Part shown: in pieces, positions 22,732 through 32,732 of the stretch
How positions within the stretch are numbered: position 1 is the first letter of the stretch
Layout: every line of letters starts with the position of its first letter
Assembly (NCBI GenBank): GCA_012064385.1
Contig: QRDG01000944.1
Span: 124,001-188,000, forward strand
DNA from: Puccinellia tenuiflora
Taxonomy: Eukaryota > Streptophyta > Magnoliopsida > Poales > Poaceae
Length of the DNA stretch: 64,000 nucleotides
Direction of reading: 5' to 3'
Translations under genes and position numbers: made by a program
Notes under the pieces: model-generated
What the model saw: the letters and a program-made list of their open reading frames with translations, nothing else
Told to the model about the DNA's origin: nothing
Database searches by the model: none

Positions 22732-23366
22732 CATAGTTGAAAAAACCGGACCGGACCGCCGGTTCGACCGGAAAAAACCGGAACGGCGCTCCTCTGGTCC
22801 GTTAAGCGCACTGGACCGGACAAGGAAGCGAACCGGCGAATTCACGGTCGAACCGCCGGTTCTGGCGATTTCTCACCGGTTTTTTGTCCGAACCAGGACC
22901 GGTCAGACCGGGATGAGTCTAGCAAGTATTAAAATTTAATATGTAGCGGATAGGATTCGAACCCTGGCCGCGCGATTCGTAAGCGCTTGTCTCCTGTGAC
23001 GCACTAACCAACATGCCACAATGCTTTGTTGTACGTAATATGGACGACATAACTTTTGACCCTTGTTTTCCGATTTAACTACTAAACTAAGTATATATTT
23101 CTTAATTACCAGTTCAATCATTGATGCATATGCTAGTCACGCTGCTGGGACTTCCAAAGTTTCAAGTGAAAAACCAAATTGCATGTCTGTAATAATATTT
23201 GGACATTTATTAATCTTGTTATTGAAGATTTATAAGGTTAAAAATATTAATTTATGGCTTAAAAAACCAGACATTAAACCGGTGAACCAGTGGTACGACC
23301 GGTAAAAACCTAAACGACGGTCTCACCGGTTCAATGCCGGTCCGGTTTTTAAACTATGGTGGACGA
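22724..23366. mobile_element. hAT-like non-autonomous DNA transposon, 627 bp, 8-bp target duplication
   Basis: The element spans 22,732-23,358. The ends are inverted ('catagttgaaaaaaccggac' against the complement of 'ggtttttaaactatg') and the flanks are an exact 8-bp duplication 'gtggacga' at 22,724-22,731 and 23,359-23,366. Eight bases is the hAT signature. The matching place in the right arm (40,967-40,974) is an intact empty site with one copy of the 8 bp, which proves insertion. It has no transposase. 'accgg' repeats fill both subterminal regions, and a tRNA-like sequence lies inside. Confidence 0.88.
22943..23019 (-). other. tRNA-like 77-nt sequence inside the hAT-like element
   Basis: On the minus strand a 77-nt stretch begins 'gtggcatgttggttagtgcg' and ends 'ccgctac'. 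It contains 'gggttcgaatcct', a near-ideal B box and T arm, and an A-box-like start. The acceptor stem pairs only partly and I cannot place a convincing anticodon stem, so this is more likely a tRNA-derived (SINE-type) sequence or tRNA pseudogene than a working tRNA. Confidence 0.55.
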
Positions 23367-24280
23367 GTGTCTCGATGGAATACCAGTGTTCCATGTAGAT
23401 AAAAAAAACGCACGTGCGCGTCTCGCCAGTTAGGCCTTTTATTTGCACGGCACCGTCCCGGGCGGAAAATGCCCGTCCACGAGACTCCCGGGCTCCCGGC
23501 CCATATGCCTCTAGACTGCCAGCGTGTCCTCCTGCTTTCCCCACCCCGACTTCCGTCCCCTCCACATCGCCGGCGGCTGCCTGCCACAGCCTCTCCTCCT
23601 CCTCCTCCTCCGCTGCCGCCGCCCGCCGAAGCGCCAGGAACACCGCCTCGCCTTCCGCCGCCGTCGCTCCAGCAGTGAGTCCCCTCGTCCTTACCGCACT
23701 CCTGTTCCTCTCGTTGCTTGCCGCCCGTGATCGAACCGGATCCAGAATACTCCCTCTCCCCGTCGGATTCTTATTAGATCTCATCTCATATACGGACGAC
23801 AACCCCGTTACCCTATCCAGGCGGTGATCATTGTTGCAGGGCGATTCCCCTCCCGCGCTCTCTTCGCCTGACAAACCGCCCCCCGTGCTCTAGGCGATTC
23901 TCTTCTGCCTATTTTCTGTTGCCACGACCTTGATGTGAAACATCATGGACAGGGGCCTTCGAAATCTTATTAGTTCTGTTGCCTATCATCTTGTTTCCGT
24001 GGGATCCATCGAAACCTGGCCTTTTTGTACTAATCGAATGATTAAGATGCCTTAGGAATCCGCCCAACTCATATCACGCTCATGGATTTATCTTGTATTA
24101 AGACACGCTGTGTGAATGATTGAGATGCCAAATCCCGAGCTATTCTTTGTGATGTTTGAAATCGGTCCAGGAATCCGTTGAATTGTACGCCTCGTCAGAG
24201 GCGGACCCAGGAATTTGTCGAAGCCTGGGGCGCGTCGTAAGGCAACTACAAAAAATCTTGGGCAAATATAAGCTCCATAT
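23367..24280 (+). other. Possible captured gene fragment (first exon plus intron), unidentified
   Basis: The plus strand has a Pro/Ser/Ala-rich frame (23,469-23,678) ending near a strong splice donor ('ccagca' then 'gtgagt') followed by AT-richer, intron-like DNA. The same layout occurs inverted at about 40,060-40,966. I recognise no protein family. It could equally be a transposon leader. Confidence 0.35.
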
Positions 24281-24440
24281 AGGGTGTGTTTGGTAGCCGG
24301 GTCATCAGAGAATAGCTATCTACACTCATACAGGCTCACCCTAGCTAGGCTGAGCACAGATTTTTCTCACGTGTTTGGTAGCTCGTGCAAGCGGAGACAT
24401 GATGAGTACGTCTGGTGTTTGGTGGGTCGTATGGTGGGAG
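24281..24440. mobile_element. MITE-like sequence with 'gggtgtgtttggtag' end
   Basis: 'agggtgtgtttggtagccgg' resembles the ends of Tourist/hAT MITEs. A related 'tgtttggtgggtcgt' lies about 130 bp on, and a relative occurs at 30,316-30,390. I could not define both ends or a target duplication. Confidence 0.35.
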
Positions 24441-24596
24441 AGGTGCTTTGATGACCCAAAAGTTTGCACAGAACCCCCAAATACAAAATGAAACTCAGTC
24501 GGGTCCCTGTATACAAAATAAACAGCAGTTGTGGTCCTTGTAAACAAAAATAACAGCAGTTGGGTCCTTTCAAAAACGCAATCAGGTACCTGGCCG

Positions 24597-25170
24597 GCCA
24601 TGGTGGCGCTGGACGTGGAGAGCCGTGGCGGTGCTGGACGTGGAGAGCTGTGGCGGTGCTCTTCCGTGGCGGTGCTGGACGTGGAGGGCCGTGGCGGCGC
24701 TCCTCCGTGGCTAGCCATGGGGACGCTCGTCCGTTGACCGTGGCTGGCCATGGTGGCGCTCGTCCGAGGAGGGCCCGGCGCGGAGGAGCCCTCAGCGGCC
24801 TGGGCGGAGGCGCGTCGGTGGAGGCCGGCGTCGAGGAGGAGGCGGCGCTGCTCACGTGCAGGGCGCGGGAGAGGTTTGGCGACGAGGTGGAGCACGGTGT
24901 CCTCCGACGCGAGCCGCCGCCACGAGCTGCGTTTCGGGATGGCGCTGGCCGCAGGCGGCGGCGCGGCACCCTGGGATGGTGCTGGGCGGGGAGGGGAAGG
25001 ATTCTGCGCGGCGCTGGTCGGCGGGGCGGGCGGCGCAGCGGGTTTGGTGACGAGGTGGAAGTTGAGAGAGAGGAGCAGGTGGGGCAAATGAGGCTCGGGG
25101 CAGGCGGCCGGTGGTCCCACGCGTGGGAAGTTTTCGTGCATGAGCTCGGCAGGGCTGAGGAGAGAAGCTC
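24597..25170. repeat. GC-rich block with short tandem repeats
   Basis: 'ggcggtgctggacgtggaga' and variants recur with a period of about 27-30 bp over 24,597-24,700, followed by more GC-rich sequence. Both strands are open for 200-290 codons because of composition, and no domain is recognised in either direction. A shorter inverted copy occupies 39,249-39,750. Confidence 0.5.
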
Positions 25171-25274
25171 GATTCGACTGAATATTGGTATCCTGAAGTT
25201 GCATACTCTCTTATTTGGTGTGGCATGATTTGACTTTTGAGTACATTGTATTATCTTGGTCTTAGCTATTCTTC
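25171..25274 (-). repeat. Shard matching RabGGTA intron 4, left-arm copy
   Basis: The complement of this stretch matches 35,576-35,680 inside RabGGTA intron 4 ('accaaataagagagtatgca', 'acttcaggataccaatattc') with few differences. It sits between the Harbinger fragment and the GC-rich block. Confidence 0.85.
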
Positions 25275-25950
25275 CTAAGTCGGTTGTAGAGCTCTAAACC
25301 TTGTGTTGTGGCCAACTACTAGGAGAAACATGGCTACTTGTTCCTCTATAGAAGTATGAATACTATCTTTCAATAGCTCTCTCTCTCTCTAAACAAAGTG
25401 CACAAACGAAAAAAAGGGAGCTCTTTTCATTCTAAGCTGATTTAAGCAATTTATGTCGGTAGAATGATAGATATATCTCAGGTTTGATTCCCTAACAATA
25501 TCCGTATCAATCCTACGACCTATTGTTAACAATGGAGTTTGTTTCCTAGCTCTCCTTGAGATAAGATCATGTATGCACCCAATACAGCTGCGATAACCGG
25601 CTGCTTGCACGATTAGTCGGCGCCGCTTTCTTGCCAAATCAAGAAATCATCCATCTAATACAAATAAAAACAACAACTCATCTTACTGCCCACAGACATA
25701 TCATAGTGCTGCAATTATCATTATAGTGCTGCAATAAAAATGCAATGAATGAGCAGGAAAATTCAAAGAATGAGCAGGATTTGATACTACCTTCACAGAG
25801 AGGTAGCTCGTGCAGATCCGGCCGGAGACGTTCAGCTCGGAGACGTGCAAATCGATGAAGCTGGTACAGGTCGGAGACGTGCTGCTGCAAGGGTCCAACG
25901 AATCCACGCGCGGGAGATAGGGAGCTCACGGCCGTCGGAGGACGAGGCCC
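25275..25950 (-). pseudogene. PIF/Harbinger transposase 5' fragment, left-arm copy
   Basis: The minus strand encodes 'RESNLRYIYHSTDINCLNQL' followed by 'RMKRAPFF' and, in another frame, 'EEQVAMFLLVVGHNTRF'. These match the N-terminal (DUF8040-like) region of plant HARBI1-type transposases. The catalytic DDE part is missing: the frame runs into the intron-4 shard. An upstream exon-like piece lies at 25.8-25.93 kb. Not functional. Confidence 0.6.
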
Positions 25951-26308
25951 GTGCGCCTGCGAGGTAGAGGGAGGGCCGGCTCAACCGTCAAAGACGGCCG
26001 GCGATGTGGAGCTCGCCCGCTCCATGCCGGCTCGATCTGGATCTCAAGGACGCGGCGGGGTCTCGCGGTAGGCAGAGAGGAGCGGCGGGATCTAGGGAAG
26101 GCGGGGGAGGCGGCGAGCTTGGCGGGGAACGGGGGCGGCGATTTTGGGGCGACGCAGGAGGAGGTAGATGTGGGGGTTGGAGCGAAGCACGAGAACGGGG
26201 TGGGGGTGACGGCCAAACTCACGCTTCGTGAGAACTGAACAGATAATCAACGGATAAAAAAGTGACTGTGCACCAATTGAAAAACAGCTAGCTGTTTAAT
26301 AGGAAAAC
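25951..26308. other. GC-rich leader of the Harbinger fragment and the junction to the palindrome
   Basis: Both strands are open over 25,926-26,238 with Pro/Ser- or Gly/Arg-rich translations lacking domains. The mirror copy is at 38,120-38,494. It probably served as leader or promoter of the Harbinger gene. Confidence 0.35.
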
Positions 26309-27046
26309 TAAAAATAAAACTCTTTTTTCTCCCTTTCCCTAACCTTTCTCCTCTCCGCACTCTCCCTGCCGCCGCTCCACCATGCACCGCCGCCGATCCA
26401 CCAGCTCCCACTGCCGATCCACCATGACCCGTCGCTGCTCGCTCTGCCCCTGGTCACACCCAACAGTCCGGTCGCCGCTGCTCACTCCCACCGACGGCGC
26501 CTCCTCCCGCTGCTCCCTGCTCCCAAGCCCCGCATCGCAGCCCCCCTGCTCCCAAGCCTCCACATCACAGCCCCCCTGCTTCTACGGCCCGACCCGACCA
26601 CCAGATCGACATCCAACGTGTCCCCGTGCTGCAAGAGAACAAGGACGAAGACCACCAAATCTACTGTTGCTAGCCCTCTTCAACAAATTTAGTGTATTTG
26701 GGTGTGGGAACCATGATGTTTGCCTATGTATTCGAACTGATGTGGTCTGAACTACTATGTTAGTACTTTTGGTGAACATCTCTCTATTGTGGTAAGGGCA
26801 TTTTGGTCTTTCTTTAATAATGTTATAGTCCCAGTTAGTCACTGGTAGTATTTTGGCGTCAAAAATCAAAGTTGAGTGGTATTTTGGTATTTCGGTTTTT
26901 CCTAGTGGTATTTTGGCTATTCTCTCTATGCAAAAAGCCGATTCACCGCTTCTGCTCACGACCTTACTGACAGGTGGGACAACCCTTCTCTGCTCGAGCG
27001 AGATCCAACTCCCCGCGACCTCAGCCGTCACCGGAGAAAGAACGAG

Positions 27047-27162
27047 ATGCACGGCCAGCCCCGGCGGCCGAAGAAGCCGGAGGACGGCGCGGCGGCGGCG
27101 GCGAAGGCCGCCAAGCTCCGGGACCTCCAGGCCCAGGTCCTGCAGAACCACCACACCTCCAC
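27047..27162 (+). pseudogene. RabGGTA exon 1 copy, palindrome left arm
   Basis: The 116-bp exon encodes the same 38 codons plus two bases as the functional exon (36,782-36,897), starting MHGQPRRPKKPEDG and ending at a GTAAGT donor. There is no exon 2 downstream; instead the sequence turns into its mirror image after about 200 bp of intron 1. It cannot make the enzyme alone. Its donor GTAAGT differs from GTAAGC in the functional gene. Confidence 0.9.
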
Positions 27163-27567
27163 GTAAGTCTCCTCCTCCTGTTCCTCGCTCTAGGGCTCCA
27201 CCTCGCAACCTCCCGAGTCTCCCACGAGATCGGACTCTGGCCAAGTTCGCGTACTCCGCCGTAGCGAGGGAAGGACGATTAGGCCATCTTGCCCGCTGTT
27301 GTAGATCGATTAGATCCTCGTGTCATCTGCTGTAGATTTCGCCCTTGTTTCCAATGCACCGGGATTCCCGGTGCATTGGAAACAAGGGCGAAATCTACAG
27401 CAGATGACACGAGGATCTAATCGATCTACAACAGCGGGCAAGATGGCCTAATCGTCCTTCCCTCGCTACGGCGGAGTACGCGAACTTGGCCAGAGTCCGA
27501 TCTCGTGGGAGACTCGGGAGGTTGCGAGGTGGAGCCCTAGAGCGAGGAACAGGAGGAGGAGACTTAC

Positions 27568-27683
27568 GTGGAGGTGTGGTGGTTCTGCAGGACCTGGGCC
27601 TGGAGGTCCCGGAGCTTGGCGGCCTTCGCCGCCGCCGCCGCGCCGTCCTCCGGCTTCTTCGGCCGCCGGGGCTGGCCGTGCAT
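27568..27683 (-). pseudogene. RabGGTA exon 1 copy, palindrome right arm
   Basis: This is the mirror image of 27,047-27,162 and points left, towards the palindrome centre. The coding sequence and GTAAGT donor are intact but no further exons follow. It has the same orientation as the functional gene and lies downstream of the leftward NAA38 promoter copy at about 29.4 kb. Confidence 0.9.
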
Positions 27684-28473
27684 CTCGTTCTTTCTCCGGT
27701 GACGGCTGAGGTCGCGGGGAGTTGGATCTCGCTCGAGCAGAGAAGGGTTGTCCCACCTGTCAGTAAGGTCGTGAGCAGAAGCGGTGAATCGGCTTTTTGC
27801 ATAGAGAGAATAGCCAAAATATACCACTAGGAAAAACCGAAATACCAAAATACCACTCAACTTTGATTTTTGACGCCAAAATACTACCAGTGACTAACTG
27901 GGACTATAACATTATTAAAGAAAGACCAAAATGCCCTTACCACAATAGAGAGATGTTCACCAAAAGTACTAACATAGTAGTTCAGACCACATCAGTTCGA
28001 ATACATAGGCAAACATCATGGTTCCCACACCCAAATACACTAAATTTGTTGAAGAGGGCTAGCAACAGTAGATTTGGTGGTCTTCGTCCTTGTTCTCTTG
28101 CAGCACGGGGACACGTTGGATGTCGATCTGGTGGTCGGGTCGGGCCGTAGAAGCAGGGGGCTGTGATGTGGAGGCTTGGGAGCAGGGGGGCTGCGATGCG
28201 GGGCTTGGGAGCAGGGAGCAGCGGGAGGAGGCGCCGTCGGTGGGAGTGAGCAGCGGTGACCGGACTGTTGGGTGTGACCAGGGGCAGAGCGAGCAGCGAC
28301 GGGTCATGGTGGATCGGCAGTGGGAGCTGGTGGATCGGCAGTGGGAGCTGGTGGATCGGCGGCGGTGCATGGTGGAGCTAGCCGCAACAGTGCATGGTGG
28401 AGCGGCGGCAGGGAGAGTGCGGAGAGGAGAAAGGTTAGGGAAAGGGAGAAAAAAGAGTTTTATTTTTAGCCGC

Positions 28474-30062
28474 AACATGTCATGAACAAGAAGTAGATGC
28501 ATGCATACAAAGTTGACAATCACACCGGCTTAAACTAAAAGCAAACCTGAAGTCCAATGCACAGATGAAAACTAACTGAAAAGAACCATGGCAACAGGTT
28601 GATGTGAGATTACGCCCTCGCGTAAATGCATGATTCAGTATACTATGCCAGCCTCTTCAGTTGCTACTTGAACAGTTCCGCAAAAAAATGCTACCATGAC
28701 CAAACTACCCATGCTGATATGGAATTCCAGAGCACGGTTCATGAAATCTTCAACTGCAGATTTGGACTCCACAGCTTCACCAAAAATTTACAGGGTATCT
28801 GAGTATAGCTCTTTGCAGAAGTTAGAATGCACCTGTCGCCTCACGTGTCAGTTGTCATAGCATCGCAAACAAACACAATTAAGCAGACACAAATCAACCG
28901 AGGCCACAGAACTAGATTTTGCTAAACTACACACGCTTAGGATCGCATGAGCGCCATTGAGAATATTACAAACCGATAGTATCTACAAATTAGTGTGTGC
29001 CAAAATTTCAGTTAAACTGATAAATCGAAGTCATGCGTCTGAATATTCCCTACATTCCCACTGTTGGACTGAATGTAGGATACTGGAACGCCTAAAACCT
29101 AGTCTAGCATCCGAACGCGTCCTCCGAAAAAGTTACTGCGCTGCAGGTTTCCGCCCAGCCGCTCCCTAATCGGATCCTCTCGCCGGCTGCTGCGCCGTAT
29201 CCACTCCACTAGGGTTCGGCGAAGGGAGGGAGAGACCGCTGTTTACGCGCAAAAAACCTTGGGTTGGGAGGTGCGAAGCGAAGGCCTAACCTGAGCAGCG
29301 GGAGGATGTGCGAGGAAGGTGGCGACGCGCCCCGTCGGACAGGACGCCGGAGTCGAGGGAGGCGGCGAACGGCGGACGTGGCCAGGCGGATGGAAGACGC
29401 ACGGCGGTAGACGGGATCAGAGGATCGGAAGGGACTGAAACTGATACGGGCCGTGGCCCTGTGGGCTAACGGACCATACGAGGGCCTCACGATTATTTCT
29501 AGGTGTTGCTGCACAGGCTTTGTGTGTGTTGCAAATGTGTTTGCGTGATCTTGCATAGGTTGTTTAAGGATGGCAATGGGTAGGATATGGGTAGGGTAGA
29601 CCATACCCATACCCATATAGGTTATGGTACAAAACTCTACCCATATCCGTACCCATGGGTAGAAAGCTCTACCCGTCCCCATACCCGGTGGGTGTCTTTA
29701 CCCGCTGGGTACCCATTGGATACATCAACAGTACACAATATTTTATAGTGTATCATGCGTCGCAACATCACAATCGTGTTCTCTTTCGCTCTACTGATCC
29801 ATTGTTTGCGTGTCCTGCTCCTACTTGCTGCCGATCCCCCGTTGTTGAAGAAATAGAGAATTGAGCGGATATAGAAGTGGAAGATATGATGGAGGTCGGT
29901 GACATATTTGCTTAATGGGTAGGGTATGGGTATAGTCATATACCCATGGATAGGGTATGGGTACTGCCCATGGGTATAAAAATGTGTTCATACCCTGGGT
30001 ACGGTACCCATGTGTTGCAAACCATTTTCCGATGGTATGTTGCTTCTAATGGGGCTTTGTGC
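28474..30062 (-). repeat. Inverted copy of the NAA38 5' region
   Basis: This 1,589-bp stretch is the reverse complement of 30,565-32,153, the promoter, presumed leader exon and part of the first intron of NAA38. The leader-exon donor ('ctgctcag' then 'gttagg') is preserved. Only scattered point differences and one-base indels were seen. The coding exon is not included. The copy points left into the palindrome. At its left end 4 bp ('ccgc') separate it from the palindrome arm. Confidence 0.9.
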
Positions 30063-30564
30063 ATACATAGACTTCTTTTTCTATTGTATATGTTTTGAAA
30101 TGTAGTGCTGTGTTGTGCAAAGTTTTGATAGAGTACATATCCATAAAACTTAATGCCATGTTCCGCGGAAATGCCATTTGGCTCCCAAGCTCAACTAGAC
30201 CTGTAATCTGGGCCGGCCAGTGATCTTGGGATACGAGCTAGGGCATGTATCCCATGCATTCCGTATATGCATTTAAATTGTCCTTTCAGACTGGACGTCT
30301 ACCATCCGGGAGTAAGGGTGTGTTTGGTAGCTTGTCTCACCTCAGATATTCTCTCCTCATACACTATTTGGGTGTTTGGTAGCCTATGTTGGCAGTCTGG
30401 GCCATGCCTGCTTCACCCCGAAAAGGCCTCTCAGCCAGGCCGAGCAGAGAAGTAGGAATCGAGCTTCGCTACCCATCCCGGCCGGCTTCATCCGCGCGTG
30501 GCTCGATAAGATAACCTCTAGCACCTGTCTCTCTCCCTCACCTCCTCTCTCTCCCGTAGTCTCC
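30063..30564. other. Spacer between the two NAA38 5' copies
   Basis: About 500 bp of unique sequence. It includes MITE-like 'gggtgtgtttggtagc' at 30,316 and a pyrimidine-rich run at 30.52-30.56 kb. No gene is supported. Confidence 0.5.
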
Positions 30565-32153
30565 GCACAAAGCCCCATTAGAAGCAACATACCATCGGAA
30601 AATGGTTTGCAACACATGGGTACCGTACCCAGGGTATGAACACATTTTTATACCCATGGGCAGTACCCATACCCTATCCATGGGTATATGACTATACCCA
30701 TACCCTACCCATTAAGCAAATATGTCACCGACCTCCATCATATCTTCCACTTCTATATCCGCTCAATTCTCTATTTCTTCAACAACGGGGGATCGGCAGC
30801 AAGTAGGAGCAGGACACGCAAACAATGGATCAGTAGAGCGAAAGAGAACACGATTGTGATGTTGCGACGCATGATACACTATAAAATATTGTGTACTGTT
30901 GATGTATCCAATGGGTACCCAGCGGGTAAAGACACCCACCGGGTATGGGGACGGGTAGAGCTTTCTACCCATGGGTACGGATATGGGTAGAGTTTTGTAC
31001 CATAACCTATATGGGTATGGGTATGGTCTACCCTACCCATATCCTACCCATTGCCATCCTTAAACAACCTATGCAAGATCACGCAAACACATTTGCAACA
31101 CACACAAAGCCCGTGCAACAACACCTAGAAATAATCGTGAGGCCCTCGTATGGTCCGTTAGCCCACAGGGCCCAGGCCCGTATCAGTTTCAGTCCCTTCC
31201 GATCCTCTGATCCCGTCTACCGCCGTGCGTCTTCCATCCGCCTGGCCACGCCGCCGTTCGCCGCCTCCCTCGACTCCGGCGTCCTGTCCGGCGGGGCGCG
31301 TCGCCACCTTCCTCGCACATCCTCCCGCTGCTCAGGTTAGGCCTTCGCTTCGCACCTCCCAACCCAAGGTTTTTTGCGCGTAAACAGCGGTCTCTCCCTC
31401 CCTTCGCCGAACCCTAGTGGAGTGGATACGGCGCAGCAGCCGGCGAGAGGATCCGATTAGGGAGCGGCCGGGCGGAAACCTGCAGCGCAGTAACTTTTTC
31501 GGAGGACGCGTTCGGATGCTAGACTAGGTTTTAGGCGTTCCAGTATCCTACATTCAGTCCAACAGTGGGAATGTAGGGAATATTCAGACGCATGACTTCG
31601 ATTTATCAGTTTAACTGAAATTTTGGCACACACTAATTTGTAGATACTATCGGTTTGTAATATTCTCAATGGCGCTCATGCGATCCTAAGCGTGTGTAGT
31701 TTAGCAAAATCTAGTTCTGTGGCCTCGGTTGATTTGTGTCTGCTTAATTGTGTTTGTTTGCGATGCTATGACAACTGACACGTGAGGCGACAGGTGCATT
31801 CTAACTTCTGCAAAGAGCTATACTCAGATACCCTGTAAATTTTTGGTGAAGCTGTGGAGTCCAAATCTGCAGTTGAAGATTTCATGAACCGTGCTCTGGA
31901 ATTCCATATCAGCATGGGTAGTTTGGTCATGGTAGCATTTTTTTTGCGGAACTGTTCAAGTAGCAACTGAAGAGGCTGGCATAGTATACTGAATCATGCA
32001 TTTACGCGAGGGCGTAATCTCACGTCAACCTGTTGCCATGGTTCTTTTCAGTTAGTTTTCATCTGTGCATTGGACTTCAGGTTTGCTTTTAGTTTAAGCC
32101 AGTGTGATTGTCAACTTTGTATGCATGCATCTACTTCTTGTTCATGACATGTT
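30565..32153 (+). promoter_or_regulatory. NAA38 5' region: promoter, leader exon and first intron (right copy of inverted repeat)
   Basis: The left half (30,600-31,065) is an 'acccat'-rich segment ending 'tacccattgccatcctta', which looks like a hAT-type MITE. The next 270 bp are GC-rich and probably include the transcription start and leader exon, ending at a donor after 'ctgctcag' near 31,336. The rest is intron. The acceptor is 'atctctagcag' at about 32,340, 20 bp before the coding start. The start site is inferred, not seen. Confidence 0.6.
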
Positions 32154-32360
32154 TCTCCACGCTTGACTGTTTTCCTGTATGTCTATCAATCAAGATGGTT
32201 GTGGTGAACCTAGTACAAACTCCTTTTTAGCATTTGTAGTGTACCTCCTGTTCAAAACCGTTTGTCCTGTTGGTGTAGAGTATGATAGATTGCTTTATGC
32301 TCTGTCACCTGATATTTATTCTGGAATGCATCTCTAGCAGAGGGAGCCGTCGTTGGCATA

Positions 32361-32732
32361 ATGGAAGGACCTTCTGATGGCCAAGTTATTTCGAGCGATG
32401 GAGATACTTATATCAACAGCTCAGCTGCAGCTGCGGATACCACTAGCCGCGGCTCACAGAATGTTGCAAAGCTCCAGAAGCTGCTTTATCGCAGAATGCT
32501 CGTCGGGGTTAACGATGGGCGCTATTTCCTTGGGTTGTTTCACTGCATCGACAAGCAAGGGAACATAATCCTTCAGGACGCAGTGGAGTACCGAAGTTCA
32601 CGCCAGTCTTCTTCGCTTCCAATGGAACAGCGGTGCCTCGGGCTTATCCTGATTCCAGGGACATGCCGTTCGTCGTGCCATGTTGATTGCTTTATTGACG
32701 AGCAGATGTCCCTGCTGTCCTTGGACAAGTGA
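32361..32732 (+). CDS. NAA38: NAA38/LSMD1-like auxiliary subunit of N-terminal acetyltransferase C
   Basis: A 123-residue single coding exon begins at an ATG 20 bp after a good splice acceptor. Residues about 36-115 form an Sm-like domain: 'KLLYRRMLVGVNDGRYFLG' (Sm1-like), then 'QGNIILQDAVEY' and 'RCLGLILIPG' (Sm2-like). This matches the N-terminal acetyltransferase 38 / LSMD1 family rather than core Sm or LSm proteins, because of the short acidic Ser-rich N-terminus and the 'ILQDAVEY' signature. In other eukaryotes NAA38 works with NAA30 and NAA35 in NatC. It is tail to tail with RabGGTA, about 660 bp apart. The 5' region is duplicated inverted next to it, while the coding exon is single copy here. 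Confidence 0.85.
   Translation: MEGPSDGQVISSDGDTYINSSAAAADTTSRGSQNVAKLQKLLYRRMLVGVNDGRYFLGLFHCIDKQGNIILQDAVEYRSSRQSSSLPMEQRCLGLILIPGTCRSSCHVDCFIDEQMSLLSLDK

Larger units (their letters stand above)
21232..27358. repeat. Left arm of a large inverted duplication (mirror of 36,586-42,474)
   Basis: Read on the minus strand from 27,358 to 21,232, this arm follows the plus strand from 36,586 to 42,474 in the same order: RabGGTA intron 1 piece, exon 1, upstream DNA, Harbinger fragment, intron-4-like shard, GC-rich block and Copia relic. The copies differ by point changes and indels. The left arm carries a 627-bp hAT-like element absent from the right arm, lacks the right arm's Helitron, and keeps about 80 bp near 25.0 kb that the right arm has lost. 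The left end runs into the assembly gap. Confidence 0.9.
26309..28469. repeat. Near-perfect palindrome of about 2.16 kb carrying RabGGTA exon 1 twice
   Basis: Left arm 26,309-27,358 and right arm 27,372-28,469 are reverse complements joined by the 13-bp self-complementary linker 'ccgggattcccgg'. Each arm holds DNA from upstream of RabGGTA, exon 1, the exon 1 splice donor and the start of intron 1. The right arm is about 47 bp longer: it keeps a 24-bp unit missing from the left, has a duplicated 21-bp unit ('gtggatcggcagtgggagct'), and has two more bases near 27.82 kb. There is essentially no loop, so a transcript across it would fold into a stem of about 1 kb. Confidence 0.93.

Noticed and set aside
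22943..23019. Functional tRNA gene
   Set aside because: The B box is excellent, but the acceptor stem pairs poorly and no convincing anticodon arm can be drawn; it also lies inside a mobile element.
24341..25228. Long frames (287 and 222 codons) on opposite strands
   Set aside because: Both arise from GC-rich tandem repeats; neither shows a domain, and the frames are not conserved in the inverted copy at 39.2-40.0 kb.
27047..27683. Two further RabGGTA genes
   Set aside because: Only exon 1 and part of intron 1 are present in each; exons 2-8 exist once, at 33,392-36,509.
32377..32568. Alternative frame overlapping NAA38
   Set aside because: The Sm-like domain is in the 32,361 frame; the overlapping frame has no homology.
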